From Marsupella aquatica (Eukaryota; Marchantiophyta): DNA of 64,000 nucleotides. The notes beneath the pieces are model-generated. The model saw only the letters and a list, made by a program, of their open reading frames with translations, made no database searches and was not told the DNA's origin. Both the position numbers and the translations under genes were made by a program. The stretch spans positions 13,082,001-13,146,000 of the forward strand of contig OZ316898.1 in the NCBI GenBank assembly GCA_973895155.1, in the 5' to 3' direction. Below, one piece after another: positions 48,701-60,507 of this stretch (its first letter is position 1; the number at the start of each line of letters is the position of its first letter).

Positions 48701-51426
48701 ATTTCGAGAAGATTGCCGAGCGGATAATGGATACTGGAGTCAGTGTGCGGAAACGAGTGATCAAAATCATCCGTGATGTCTGTATGTCCAACGCGGGCTT
48801 CGCAAAGGGCACAGACGGGTGTTTACGAATCATTTCCAGGATAAACGACGAGGAATCTAGTATTCAGGATCTCGTCGGGAAAACGTTTTTTGAATTGTGG
48901 TTTGAGGAACCTTTGAGCGGCCATTGGCAGCAGTCTACACAGCATAGCGTGACAGATGGGAGCAGCGGGGTCCCGCAGGTTATTGCGGAGAGGACGCAGC
49001 AATTAGTCGACGTTTTGAGGGGCCTGCCCAACAATCAAGCAATGGTGACCATCATCAAGCGGAGTCTGGCCCTCGATTTCGTTCCGCATGCTGTGAAAAA
49101 CTCGGCCACCAGTGCCGGCACAGCAGTCGCTGTTCGGCATCGATGTGAGCTAATGTGTAAGTGTTTACTCGAGAGCATTTTGAAGGCGGAGGAGAGCTCA
49201 ACGGAAGACGCAGAGATTCGTGCTCTTCCCCACATTTTGGCCTTACATGCTTTCTGCACAGTTGATGCAACTCTTTGTGCACCGGCGTCGGATCCATCTA
49301 AGTATGCTGTGACACTACAGCCATACCTTAAGACACAGGTCGACAACCGAGATGCAGCCCAATTGCTGCAGAGTATCGTCTATGTCATCAATACAGTTCT
49401 GCCGTTACTCCGCAGGCCGCCCGAAAGCTTTGTCGCCGAGCTGGAGCGAGACCTGAGACAGCTGATCCTCCGCTACTCTTTTCTCACAGTTGTATATGCG
49501 TGTATCAAGTGCCTTTGTACTCTCAGCAAAGTGGCCACTAAGGGAGTTACCTCGTTCGAGCTTCTCGTCCGGCGGTTTTACAAGCTTCTTGATGGTTGGC
49601 GAAAAGAGGATTATGGACCCGCGGAAAAGTCGAATGTCTTGCGTATTTTATTTTGTCTGGGCGTCCTTGTGCGTTACGGATCCGAGTTCATAGAGTACAT
49701 GGATGACGATGAGGTCAACCTCCCACAGATATTGGGTCTATACAAGCACTATTTTGCGTCTGAGGACTTTGACGTCAGGGTAAAGGCCATACAAGCCATC
49801 GGATATGTTGCCATTGCCAAGCCGCAGTTTCTTATGGAGAAGGAGATGGGCACCATCTTAGAGGCTTCTCTGTCCGCGAACGCAGACCATCGCATGAAGA
49901 TGCAAATGTTACGTAACTTCAGTGACTACCTGCTGGATGTTGAAGAGAAGATGGGAATAGGCGAAGTGGAAAATCATGATGTTGGCAACAAAGCTGTGCC
50001 TGTGGCAGCTGGAGCAGGGGATAGTAACATCTGCGGAGGAATTATTCAGTTGCATTGGGATCAAATTTTGGAGAGATGTCTCGATACCAATATCCATGTC
50101 CGTCATTCTTCCCTCAAGGTGGTGGAAGTCGTTCTCCGCCAAGGTCTTGTCCACCCTATGAGCTGTGTACCTCAGCTGATAGCATTGGAAACCGACCTCT
50201 ATGACGTAAACGCAAAGCTCGCCCATCGCTTGCTGGTGAACTTGATTGAAAAATATCCCTCATTCTTTGAGAGCCGTCTGGGTGATGGCCTTCAGCTTTC
50301 ATTTTCATTTATGCAGTCCGGTGGGGTTGAGGCCTCGCTGAATTCGGCAAATCCAGCGAATGGACCTGTTCGTGCGAAGCAGAGTTTTGCAAAGATTGCA
50401 AAGACTGGAATCTCACGCATCTATAAATTGATACGTGGCAGCCGGGTTTCCAGAAACAAGTTTCTCTCATCAGTAGTTCGAAAATTTGACACGGCTGCTT
50501 CTGGAAATCCGTCATCGGTACCATTTCTAGTGTATTGTGCTGAGATTGTTTCCTCGCTACCGTTTGGTTTGCCAGATGAACCTTTGTACATTGTTTACTC
50601 TATCAACCGCGTCGTGCAAGTCCGTGGAGGAGTATTGGAAGCAAGCATGAAGGCATCGATCTCGGATGGATCCCTCGGAGTTGTTGCAAAGCAACTGTTA
50701 GGTGAAATGGCCGAGGAAAAGCAGCAAAAGGGGAAGGAGGCTTATGACATGAATGCAACTGAAGATGTCATTCCGGAGGCTCCAGTAGAAAGGGTGGATG
50801 ATACGGAAGGAATTCCCAAAGAAGCTTTAGAGAGGCTGCAGGTGGACTGTAGTGCTGCAATGGCTTTAGCTTTACTGCTACGCTTGAAACGCCACTTGAA
50901 AATTATGTACACTTTGAATGATGCGCGGTGTCAGGATTATTCACCGACTGAAACGATTAAACCCGGTGATATCATCTCAAGGCGAGAAACCACCAAAGAG
51001 TTCAGCACCGCAGAGTTGCCCGTCGACACAGCAACAACCGTTCGACATATGCTCGAGCAATATCAAGCTTTTAAGCGTTTGTTGAAGGAAGATGCGATGG
51101 ATTATTCCACCTACACGGCAAACATCCCTACAAAGAAGCGAGGTCGTGCTGCTGCCGTCAACACTGTAGAAGCTGGGGAAGCAGGTCCAGCACAAGGTCA
51201 CGCGCAAGCCTCCACCTCCACCCCAGTGACACGCACACTTAGGAAAAGGAACCAAACAGCTGGCATTGTAGATGGAGCAGATTCGGCTTCTGGAGATGAT
51301 CACAGCGATGAGGAGTGGGATGACAGGGGGAAGAAGAGTTCAAAAGTAGGAGCGGCAGGAACACCTAATGCCAGGTCACAGCAGAAGAGGGGTAATAGTT
51401 CAAGGAAGAGTAGATATACAGATTGA
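45781..51426 (+). CDS. SCC2: Sister chromatid cohesion protein SCC2 (NIPBL/adherin), cohesin loader
   Basis: A single unbroken ORF of 1881 codons, the usual length of plant SCC2. It loads cohesin onto chromosomes with SCC4 and is nuclear. The N-terminus carries the plant signature LTNVTHSE-x4-CLPLP-LP and VDLLRSTDVSYL. A low-complexity acidic/Gln-rich stretch lies around residues 170-280. A PHD finger specific to plant SCC2 lies at about residues 721-772 (CVVC, CDTCHRWFHGDC, CLVC). HEAT repeats follow, with the NIPBL C-terminal region at about 1450-1650. The tail is basic (KKRGRAA, RTLRKRNQ, RKSRYTD). The start at 45781 is followed by an in-frame ATG at 45811; either could serve. The odd feature is the lack of any intron: known plant orthologues I recall are split into many exons. 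No frameshift or premature stop, so it is presumably functional. There is no poly-A tract after the stop to mark a recent retrocopy. Confidence 0.95.
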   Translation: MTDVCTQRTTMNTYRLTNVTHSETAQCLPLPGLPAAFGANSAGLFLTKEEGGGGGSATKLRVKNHNDGGALLAQAATIVDLLRSTDVSYLSLRGDKGGRVDANAATGITAARELPGSLLAAVLKSDPDAFSYAPPVARENNRRNGRNNSNVSPQAQAQPQAHVFPTRSTRAGLSSSGADQSPAQFAYEDQAAAAAEDDDLAPEAPTSNLKTRMHRRSTGGKTKQRGEKDSNKNLTGDDSSALQRSLCERLDEIFEKTDVPSGGGDGGGEAEDGGEDSGGLLTLYEIKIVAERVTNLRARNALHFLPVHYLTKLLTLLDRHVQSASEKNIDSDDESDSDNFSVVMAALEAVQISLLIMTEESMPRQVYKEEIISRIIDITRYHIVQTVFTSYDPAYRQMHKKQQGDDDGNDDEDMFENGGGGRSAKKSRVRDRTSSKASRKAMPTRISGSVSNVLHKLCSILGLLKDLLGVERLMDSTILQLSHSVLATLAVDNIQVLQLKSIGVACMVFDLYPQHRTIIFDEIISLLWKLPSSKRNLRTFPLQDEEQSNHIQVITAIVLQLVQCSVSLPKVDALPPDTKPGEATINEKPPVTLKCFEPAMESSMYFWKIVLQRWAAPKAQDGGDIKGVVENLVVDLLTTLNLPEFPASSLILQVLCVLLFGPLGVKAKDAVVRGAAIDLLGQIGARLKQDAVACANEKLWILQGTGGKGNDIGNEDAAQKRACVVCNKSKSSNQVMFSCDTCHRWFHGDCIGVTGHDLLGRRWLCLVCLCKRQLTSLRSEVRPHMVGGPSLPKNKKVEEVDSSKEGGAVVQQILLNYLQEVAESDDLAGYAHRFYLCQWYRDEPQSTENLQFCHRRATAKAPVQDFGIAHAPLARNTIARIAGSLGQQRPLARGYDRILERLLASLQENSPTPRAKALRAVSALVEVYPDILGDERVQKAVEGRFLDSAISVREAAMELVGRHIVSRPDFAVKYFEKIAERIMDTGVSVRKRVIKIIRDVCMSNAGFAKGTDGCLRIISRINDEESSIQDLVGKTFFELWFEEPLSGHWQQSTQHSVTDGSSGVPQVIAERTQQLVDVLRGLPNNQAMVTIIKRSLALDFVPHAVKNSATSAGTAVAVRHRCELMCKCLLESILKAEESSTEDAEIRALPHILALHAFCTVDATLCAPASDPSKYAVTLQPYLKTQVDNRDAAQLLQSIVYVINTVLPLLRRPPESFVAELERDLRQLILRYSFLTVVYACIKCLCTLSKVATKGVTSFELLVRRFYKLLDGWRKEDYGPAEKSNVLRILFCLGVLVRYGSEFIEYMDDDEVNLPQILGLYKHYFASEDFDVRVKAIQAIGYVAIAKPQFLMEKEMGTILEASLSANADHRMKMQMLRNFSDYLLDVEEKMGIGEVENHDVGNKAVPVAAGAGDSNICGGIIQLHWDQILERCLDTNIHVRHSSLKVVEVVLRQGLVHPMSCVPQLIALETDLYDVNAKLAHRLLVNLIEKYPSFFESRLGDGLQLSFSFMQSGGVEASLNSANPANGPVRAKQSFAKIAKTGISRIYKLIRGSRVSRNKFLSSVVRKFDTAASGNPSSVPFLVYCAEIVSSLPFGLPDEPLYIVYSINRVVQVRGGVLEASMKASISDGSLGVVAKQLLGEMAEEKQQKGKEAYDMNATEDVIPEAPVERVDDTEGIPKEALERLQVDCSAAMALALLLRLKRHLKIMYTLNDARCQDYSPTETIKPGDIISRRETTKEFSTAELPVDTATTVRHMLEQYQAFKRLLKEDAMDYSTYTANIPTKKRGRAAAVNTVEAGEAGPAQGHAQASTSTPVTRTLRKRNQTAGIVDGADSASGDDHSDEEWDDRGKKSSKVGAAGTPNARSQQKRGNSSRKSRYTD

Positions 51427-51433
51427 TGCATTT

Positions 51434-51900
51434 GTTCCCTCTGTAAAGTGAAGCTGGGAAGAATTTATGTCAGCCATGTCTGGCAATTTTGACTGATTGT
51501 ACACTATAAGATAGTCATGCTGAATCTCTGGATGTGAGACAGCTAAACAGACTAGATAGAACGAAATGTCATAAAGAGAACTGCTAGTCTTCAACTGCAA
51601 GCTTGTAGATTCTCTTTCCATTTTCTGTAGCTCTCTGTGGATGTCCCACTGTAAGTACTTTCGACGAGTTCCCTCTGTAAACTGAAGCTGGGAAGAATTT
51701 ATGTCAGCCTTGCCTGGCAATTTTGACTGATTGTACAATAAAAAATAGTCATGCTGATCTCTGGATGTGAGACAGCTGAGCAGGCTATATAGAAAGAAAT
51801 GTCATAAAGAGACCGCTTTTCTTCAACTGCAAGCTTGTAGATTCTCTTTCCATTTTCTACAGCTCTCTGTGGATGTCCCATTGTAAGGACTTTCGACTAG
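51434..51900. repeat. 234-bp tandem duplication after SCC2
   Basis: GTTCCCTCTGTAAA at 51434 and again at 51668 opens two closely similar copies that share GAAGCTGGGAAGAATTTATG and TGCAAGCTTGTAGATTC. The first begins a few bases after the SCC2 stop codon, so the 3' UTR is duplicated. Confidence 0.9.
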
Positions 51901-52498
51901 TTTCCCGTCTCTTTTATGTGTCCCTCACTTTGAAGGAGCACTACAGGAAGAATTGTTCAGAAGTTTTGGGAGTCAACTCGGTTTGTAAGTTTTGAACTCA
52001 ATCTTAAGATCTGAGGAGTCGTTGGGGCAAATTATCATGTCCTAGGTGTGGATATGATCCCAACGGACGGAGTTTGAAGTATGGCGAGTGTTCTCCAGCT
52101 CATGGACTTGAAATGAATACTGGAGTGTGATGGGGATAAGAAATGTGTCAATTTAGGACTTAGTTTCGTTCCCCATTTATGAGTAGTCTTTGCAAATGAA
52201 GAACTTCCATTGGATAATGGGCTTCAGCTGCATGAAAGCTAACTTTTCATTGATTCAAAGTAGGTCACCATGTGCATTGAATTGACCGGACGGTGTTGCT
52301 GAATCACCAAAGTGGAGAGAACAATCACGGAGGAGCTCCCCGGAAAGATTGGTTGTGATCCACTTCGATAAGGACAGTAACAGAGTCTGCAAAGACTGGC
52401 TGTTGCACTACATGCGTGGAAACTTTTCATCGTTCCTGTGAGGTGAAAGTCAGCGAAACAGTGTGGGGCACTAGACATGTTTTGCACAGCCGAGAATT
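51901..52498. other. Spacer, no gene seen
   Basis: Nothing supported; possibly earlier degenerate parts of the hydrolase-NLR relic. Confidence 0.45.
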
Positions 52499-55400
52499 TT
52501 GTCTGGTCTCACTGATGATATTACTTGGGTCGGTCAGGCAGGATGCCCAGTTGTACTAGTAGGCCATTGTCGTGGTGGCCTCTTGCTGAAGGAATTGTGT
52601 TTATTTGCGGGAAGGATGATGGCTGAGAGGAGTGGGGAAACAGCTGCACTGCAGCAAAGTCGTGAGCTTTTCTCTAATCTGGGAGGGATGTTCTTTATGA
52701 AACACCGCATACGGGTCATTGCTTGGCGACGAGTTCTGCAACAGTTCGAAGGTGCGCTTTTCGAAGAAATAAAGACTTTGAATGCTTCCAGTCCAAGAAG
52801 AAATGAACAAATCACTAATATAAAGTTGAAGCACACGTGGCGGACTCTTGGAGTGGGCGAATCATTGGAAACATTTGTGATATGCCCAAGTGTTCTTTAC
52901 TTCTTGGGGTGCAATTTTGCAGCTGGTTGGTTTGTGTTCATATTGGCTTGGTTGCATTGTACTTTTGTCTTGATCGACATTTTCTCAGATGATGAGAATC
53001 ACTTCCTTTCAGATGCTCCGTATCTCAATGGTTTAATTTATGGTTTAGTGTTTAGGAAATCCTTTTCTTTGGTGCTCAAAGAAATTGCTCTGTCTCACTG
53101 CATTGAATTGCGATTTGGCTCATGATTCACTACTCAAGGCTTGAGAATGTTTTCCCCTCTTCATTGTCCTGAACTTCCCCTCAAAAAATGATCTCAGTTT
53201 TCAGATGTAATCAACAGTCGCTTGAGCCATTTGTCTTTCATAGGAATACCTTGGAAAGAATATCTAGGTGGGTCAAGAAGCGTCGACCAGGCCATACATT
53301 GATAGCAATTATACTGCTCCGCAAATCATTTCGACGTCTGCAAGCCAAAGGGCAAGAACGACAGCACATTCACAGTCTCAATGATTTTCTCAACGAGGTA
53401 TAAAGCATTTCATCAGGCATTGTTTTAAATCTAGAATAGGTGCCTAGTGCATTCTAGTAGGATCCTGGACACAGAAGGGGATCAGTTTAATGACAGGATG
53501 GAGATGCCGACTCTGATGTGGTCATGAGCTTACGTAATTTTTTCTTGACGATTTGTCGGTCTCAGTATCGAGCCTGTATTTCAGTTACGGAGAGAAGAAT
53601 GCTGTGGTGGCTGTTTGTTGTATGATCTCTAATTACCCTTCACCTGTGTTTGTTGTATGATCTTTAATTTACCCTTCACCTGCTGTGAATGACTAGTTCT
53701 TCACGTTTCCTGCTTCCTAGAAAACTTCACATTTTCGGTCCAGTTCTTCAGTTTCTCCAGTTACTTCTCTCGGTATGAGCGGATTCGGGAAATCAGCTCT
53801 AGCCCGGCAGGTGCTCGACGACATCTCTCCCAAATCTAGACTCAAATGCTTTGTGACTCTCGACGGTATTGAATGTTCAAGCTTCGAAGAAAAGATACTG
53901 AGAAAGATTTATGCTGGAATGGAAGGAGTTGAAATGGGGCGTATTCGCCACTACTCAAGTATTCTTTAGTACCTGAAGGGACAAAGGTCTTGATGGTTTG
54001 GATAATGTGGAGTCAGAGGATGAGTTGAAAGCTTTGCCCACAGAGACATAGCTGGAGGGGAACACTAGATTGCTTGTCACCATGACTGAATCCCCGGGCT
54101 CCAGGACCCCATCAAATACTTTTCGAGTCCCATATTTGAGCCGTAGAGAGTCCCAACACCTGTTTTGCCTTCACTCCCTTAAGAATGGAGCCGGACGCCA
54201 ACATTTTAAGATTATGTCGAGCCAACTGATAGAGAAATGCGAAAATTATCCCTTGTCTGAAAATTCTCGGTAGCTTCATCAAGAACACCACCGAGGGGAT
54301 AAAACAAAAAAGAGGGTTTTGGCTAGACCTTATTGACAGGGTGGATAAGGCAGAACGGGTTGGGAGGTGGTCACTATTCCAAACTTTCGGCAGGTTGGAA
54401 GTTTACTACTATGACCTTCTTCTTTCTGCCGCCGAGCAAGAGGTTTTCCTAGATGTTGGCACAATGTTTCAAGCTTTTCCTTTTCCTCGGTGGACTGCAT
54501 CTGGGGAGCTTGCCGGGAGTCTGTAGACCTAAGCTGGGATAATTTGCAGCGAATTTATATAGCTGAAGTGGACCCTAAATTGCATCTCCCCGAGGACCTG
54601 TTGACAGACGGAGAGGATTTGAAAATTGGAGACTCATCTCTGAGACAATATTTGCGAAGGAATTCATCGCAAACTATGTGGAATTGTCCCAAGCCCATAA
54701 GGTAATTTGATCTTGAAGGTGCAATAAGTCAACTTAGAACGTTGACAGTGTGCCGTAAGTATTAATTGAGTATTACTTTAACCGTCTGGGCCTTTTTCTT
54801 TCATGACTTTTGGGTATTTCTGCTTCCGCTGTACTTTACATTTAAAGAATTGGAGCAAGCTCGATCAGAAGGCGTTGCTCACACAGTAGGAGCAATTTTG
54901 ATCAGAAATCTTCACATTATCAAGAAGGAGTACATTTTATGAGAGGTTAGGTTTTAGGGTTTTCTGAGGAGTGGAGCAAGCAACTTCATTGCTTGGCATT
55001 GGAGGGCGTGGAGCTCACAGCAAAAACAGTAGAGCTTCCTAAATCCCTGGTGTATTTGAGATGGACCAACGGGACTTTCAAAACTGGCCCTGTAAATTTC
55101 ACAACAGTTAAAAAGTTGGTTGTCCTAGACCTCACAGATCGAAGAGCGATGGAATCCCTCCCTCCCGACGTCATCAATGCTGCCAAGCTAAGGTGCTTGG
55201 AGCTGAAAAACTGTACAGGAAAAGACTTAACAAGACCCCTCTAAGATCTCCTGGACTTAGAGGATCCTGTGTGACAAAAAGACTTAACAGGACCCTTGTG
55301 CCTACCTATTTTGTTCAGATCTTGATGACATTTTACTCACCAGGGTCTGGTTAAGTCCAGCCCGAGGGGTCCTGTTAAGTACTTGTTTGAAAACTGTAAC

Positions 55401-55994
55401 TCTTTGACGAGGCTGGGAGTATTCAAACATTTGAAGTACTTGGGGATGGAAGGGACCTGTGTGAGAGGTGCCTAGCAATTGTGGGCATTCGAAACAGCTG
55501 CAGTACTTGCATGCAACCGTGACCCTAGTTCCTATTACTGGCAGGGGTTCCGGTCCCGGCAAGTGCACATCAGAATATGACATATATTTTGGACAACATC
55601 ACTCCATATCATGATAAATCTTATCATTTTCTTTAAATCAATGAGTGCACATTGTATATTACCACATTTTGATGTGTGATTATCGGCAGGGGTTCTTCAA
55701 TTTGTTGGAGGCCTTCGGATGTTAGTGTCTCTTGAGATAAGAAGGACACGAGAGAAGTTTCTACCGGATGACATTGGACTGCTCATCTTCTTGAAGGATC
55801 TGAACCTCGAACATACTTCATTGATCACATTGCCCCACTCATTTGGATTTCTCCAAAGCTTGAAAATGCTCATACTGGGCTTTACACAGCTTAAGCAGTT
55901 ACCAGAGTCGTTTGGTCATCTGGTTCCTTTGAAGCAGTGCTTTGCAATTTATCTCAATAATTATTGCCATGGCCCCCAAACAAGCCAGGGTTAA
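52499..55994 (+). pseudogene. Alpha/beta-hydrolase-NBS-LRR (HNL-type) immune receptor relic
   Basis: Pieces in order on one strand but in different frames. 52499-52860 is a hydrolase-like segment, TGCPVVLVGH-type, here reading GCPVVLVGHCRGG, then LKELCLFA and LFSNLGG. 53188-53403 is a basic linker. 53772-53804 is the P-loop GMSGFGKSALA. 54070-54273 is an RNBS-B/GLPL-like stretch (LVTMTESPGS, VPYLSRRESQHLF). 54341-54526 holds an FLDVGTMF motif like RNBS-D. 54993-55244 and 55719-55994 are leucine-rich repeats with LKDLNLEHTSLITLP and a 23-residue period. Stops after 53969, 54273, 54526 and 55244 and several frame changes make it non-functional. Intact members are intracellular receptors that detect pathogens. 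The hydrolase-NBS fusion is described from liverworts and other non-flowering plants, which bears on the source organism. Exon boundaries are not resolved. Confidence 0.7.
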
Positions 55995-58900
55995 TTAGCA
56001 AGCATTACCTCAACAGCCTTTTCTCACATAAAACTTTGAGACTCGGGCGGCTAGGAATTATTGTGACAAGGGGGTTACAGCTGCAGACCTCCCCCAAACA
56101 CAAACCAAATAAGAGAGGAGGGGTTGTTTGGAGTCAAGCAGGATGTTTTGTCTGCCCCATTGTGTTGTTGAAGGGGGTAATGTATAGGATTAAGGGTATA
56201 CATCCCTGTTATGAGGTATGTATTTGGGCAGACATATGGGAGACCGTGTACCTTATAACTTATACCGTATGTCTTTGATGTATTTTCAGGCGTGCGGCCC
56301 TGTGTTGATTTATGATTGGCCCACATCGATCCTGTTAGTATTTCCCTCCTGTTTTGCAGCGTTCAATTTCCCAGAGACTTTGTAACGAGACATTAAAACA
56401 TACACATGGAGAGGAATCACTAGGCAAGCACAATAATCTTTCAGCGCATGACCTTAAAGTACATGATTACAGGCAGGCTCCTATCCCTTATGGGTAATAG
56501 AGCCTGCAAGTTGGTGGAGATAAAGGATTGTGCGATGACACAAACAAGTTTCACAAAGTGTGTCACTGACTGATATGGTACAACCAAAACCTTACACAAC
56601 TTATGAGGTGTAAATTGTACAGGTGGCCTACAGGTGACCCTAGGGTGATATGCAAATGGCTAGCTGAGAAGATTTTGCTTTGCCTGTGGTTTCCCTTGTC
56701 TGTTTGACATCTCCCTTGTCAGCTAAGCATTCTCTCTGTCACCCTAGGGTCTCCCGGAGGGATCTTCCAGGGGACATTTCACTTCACCTGGCCTTTTCCC
56801 CTTTCACTGGACAATGTCCACTATTACCCTTTGTTTCTCCCTTTACATTGACTGTTTCCACTGTCACCCGGCAACTCACCTGACGATCCCCGTGTCACCC
56901 TTTGTTTCTCCCCCGGTTCTCCTTGCACACAGATGAAAAGACAACACTATGCTCTGTCTGGAGCCCTCACTTTGCTCAGGCATGCACCTAATGGCCTGAT
57001 GGGACTGACTTGTGGATTGAGCTTTTTGGATTGCATGACCCACATTGCAACTGGATAGTAGAGGGGGCCCAACTTACCAACACCTCTACAGCCAGTCCTT
57101 CGAGTAGGCCTGTAATAACTTTGGAAAGCCTAAAACCGGAGCTGCTGGTTCAAGACCTGCCCAGTCAGTGTTCCCTCCTGCCCAAGTGAATTGCTCCTCC
57201 CCTCTTAGCTCCCTTACTTCCAAAAATGAAGCTTGGATGTTGGACACAGTGCTCTCGTGGACCACAGGAGTTTTGGTCTTATATCTTGATGATTATGAGT
57301 CTTTAAATAATTTTTAGTTTTGCACCTGCAAGGCAACTAGAGAAGGAGGAGACCTTAAAAATCACAAGCAAATACTTCATATTAACACAATGAAAATTAC
57401 TCTAAATAATAGATTTTACCCATTCACATTCTCTGATAAATAACTCAACCAAAATAGCCAAAAATTCACTGTCACTTCTATGGAAGTGTAGCTTACCTAC
57501 TACTCTAGCACATCCTCAAAACTAAAAAATATTTGAGTTTATGACCATCAAGTTCTTACAATTAAACTGCAATTTTGGGAAATGTGGTCCATGGGAACAC
57601 CACGTACCATTTTCCTTACTTCCAGTCCATTTTCAGCCAATGAAAATGTAAGGATTTGTTTTTGCAAATTCCTTCAATAATAATATAATCTATTTCTGGA
57701 AGGTATTTTTTAATAGCTGGAATCTCTTTGAGGTCTATGTTTAGAGCCATAGATTGACCCCTTTGATGAACAGATGATATGACAATGAAGGCCTACATTT
57801 CCTTTTTGGGGACATTATAGTCCTCAATGTCCACTAAGTTAATAGACACTTAATGCCCTTAGTGATTTTTCCTTTTGTAATTGGTTCTTTAGTGAGAAAA
57901 ATTCACAATACAGGTTTAGATTGGGGCCTTCTGATCTCCCCTACTTTTTTACTACAACTAGTAACCCTTAAGCTTTCTAAACCGTGTCACAAGGGCATTA
58001 GGGGCAGTAATATCCCCACAAACTTGAAGTAAAGCCAGCCTGTACGTTGAAGGTGTTAAGGTCCACAATGCCTTGTAAGAGCATCTGCATCAGTGCTTGG
58101 CATCAAGCAACGGGCTTTTAGGGTTTTAGGCAATTCCCAGTCCCACCCTCTAGTTAGGGCTTTCACAGTTGCTGCAGCCTCTACATTGTTGCAGCCATCC
58201 AAACAAGTTTTATGGACGACCATATTCCCTGTTTATCCAAGTTGCCCTGCCTAATTTCCTAGAGTAGCCAATCTCGATCTATGTTGCTCTTCACTGCATC
58301 AAACATTGGGTCGCAGGCAACGTTGTTTGAAGGTCAACTTCAAATATGCAGGTTTCCAGTTTGTGGGTTTACCAGGGGTTGGTGCAATTGCTACAAGTTC
58401 ATTGGACCTGAGAAAGATGCTGACCCCCATGCCCCTACCAAACTTAGACCAATGCAAAGGCCTGGAATGAAAACCAGTGCAGATGCTCCTCCCAAGACCA
58501 TACCACATGCACAAATCCCTCCTGTTGTTTTGTGCTTGTATTTCCATCAGCCCGATACAAGTTCCTTGAATGTAAATAGATATGAAGAACAAAAATCTTG
58601 CATAATAAAATTCCTATGCTATTTCAATTAATCTTTGCCCCAACCTTGTTTTTTGTCCACTCTCATTTCAGTTTTGTCTTTACTTGGAATCAATATTATT
58701 TTTGTCCCCATTTAATCACTTTTGTCTGTATTAAAGGTTACAGTCTAGAGTCTTCACTCTAGACCCTAGGCCCTTAAGAGTAGCCTTCTCCACGCTTTTA
58801 TATTAAAATGGATAGTTATGAGCCATAATCTCCCATGGGTGACTAGATTTCAGCCCCCTGCTAGGCCACCCATAGGGTTATCCAATCTCATGTGAGATAA

Positions 58901-60507
58901 AGAATACAGCCAACTACATTTGGGTGTTGCATTCTTTAACCCATGGTCACTTGGCTGTAACCCCATGGCAGATTACCTCCCATCACCTCCTTGGGGCCAC
59001 GTGTTACCCTACACACAATTACCTATATCTGACTAGTCCATATAGGTACTGTAATTCACTTTCCCTTAATTAATTGGGTTGCTTTGTCTGTGGGACCATG
59101 TCTCCCTGTTAAGCCTTTTTGTCTCCCATGTAGGCCTTTTTGTCTTTAGCACCTGTGACATATATTAGTCGAATTATCACCTGGAAGAGCCAATGAGGGG
59201 CAGAAGCAGTCCCCATGGAACCCGGAGGAGCACAACAGGGAGCAGGTGAAGACCGATGGGACCCGCCCTCGGATGCGGCGAACCAACGGCGCTCAAGTTT
59301 CCTATACCACGTCGTCAGCTGCTCAGCCATGCCGCTGTAGCGCTGTCATCCTCAGTCCCGTCAATCTAGCGATGGGGAGTCTCAATCCGAACCGTCCCGT
59401 GGCTTGCCCACTTTCGGGAGTCGATCTTGACCGTCAAACGTTTACCACTAATTGTAGCGAGTTAGCGACGAAGGTGGCTTTCGCGGCGACTCGTGCTCGA
59501 AATTGAAGTAGATAACGAACGAGCAGATATTCTCTTCTTTCGTTCTTTCTTACGTTGAAAGACTGCACAACAGTCATCGAGTGCTTTTCTTTGTTAGGAG
59601 TCGGAGCTTCGGATCTCAGACGAGTGTCGAATGAAGGCACGAGCGATGGTCGACGAAGGCGAAGAAACGATGGACATGCGGACGTCCTTCTTCTTCGGTA
59701 CGTTGAACTAGTGAAGTTTGTTCGGAACTTTTGATTTCGGAGGAGTCCCTCTGGAAGGAAGTTAGGAAAGCGTTACAGATTTTGTGTAGAATAAGACGAA
59801 GAAGAAGAAGACGAAGAAGAAGAAGATCAACACGCGGACGTTGTTGATCTTCTTTTCTTCATCGGTACGTTGAAGGAGGGTTGAATTGGGATTTTAACTC
59901 TGTTTCTCGAAGAACAGAGGCCATTTCAGCGGCTGATGACGAAGAGCTCGTGGGGAGAGATTGTGTGATCGATCAGCAGCACAGTCCCATGCATTCTTTG
60001 TCCTTAAGGTCGACGAAAACGAGACAGTCGACCAGCGGGAGGAACAGTCGGGTGAATTACAGGATTTGAAATCAGTTTGCAAGTAAGCTAATTTAAGTTC
60101 CAGACGTGATTAACCACATTTCGGTGAGATTGAGCTCGACCGGCCAGTCGCGCTTAAGCCTTCGCTTCCGGGAAGCGAAGGCACTGAGTTGAACTCGTTT
60201 CTAATAAGAACAGATTGGTGATAGAACCAAAAGACGTCAGTGAAGTTCAACGGGAGATTCCTCTGCTCTAAGGCGAAGGTAGTCTGGAAGAAACGAACGG
60301 AAAGGCCTAAATCGTTTCCAAATTCCTAAGCAGATCTACAAAAAATCGAAGGGCATCAGTAGAGTTGACGACCAGATTGATTTTATTTAGCTTGTTTGAA
60401 GCGAAGATGCTCTGGCAGAAACGAGTTCAAAGGCCTGAATGAACTCGTTGCCACGAACGAGGACGGTGGAACCAGTTGAACACTGCATACAGTAGCTTCG
60501 CAGGTTT
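55995..60507. other. Long spacer, no gene recognised
   Basis: Open frames at 56680-56883, 58281-58631, 59246-59506 and 59881-60069 are short, compositionally odd and unlike any family I know. A GAA/GAC purine tract lies at 59790-59827. Several T- and C-rich stretches occur at 56690-56920. Confidence 0.5.
59790..59827. repeat. GAA-rich purine tract
   Basis: (GAA/GAC)n imperfect trinucleotide run. Confidence 0.7.

Noticed and set aside
56680-56883. 67-codon Ser/Pro-rich frame
   Set aside because: Falls in a C/T-rich low-complexity stretch without any family resemblance.
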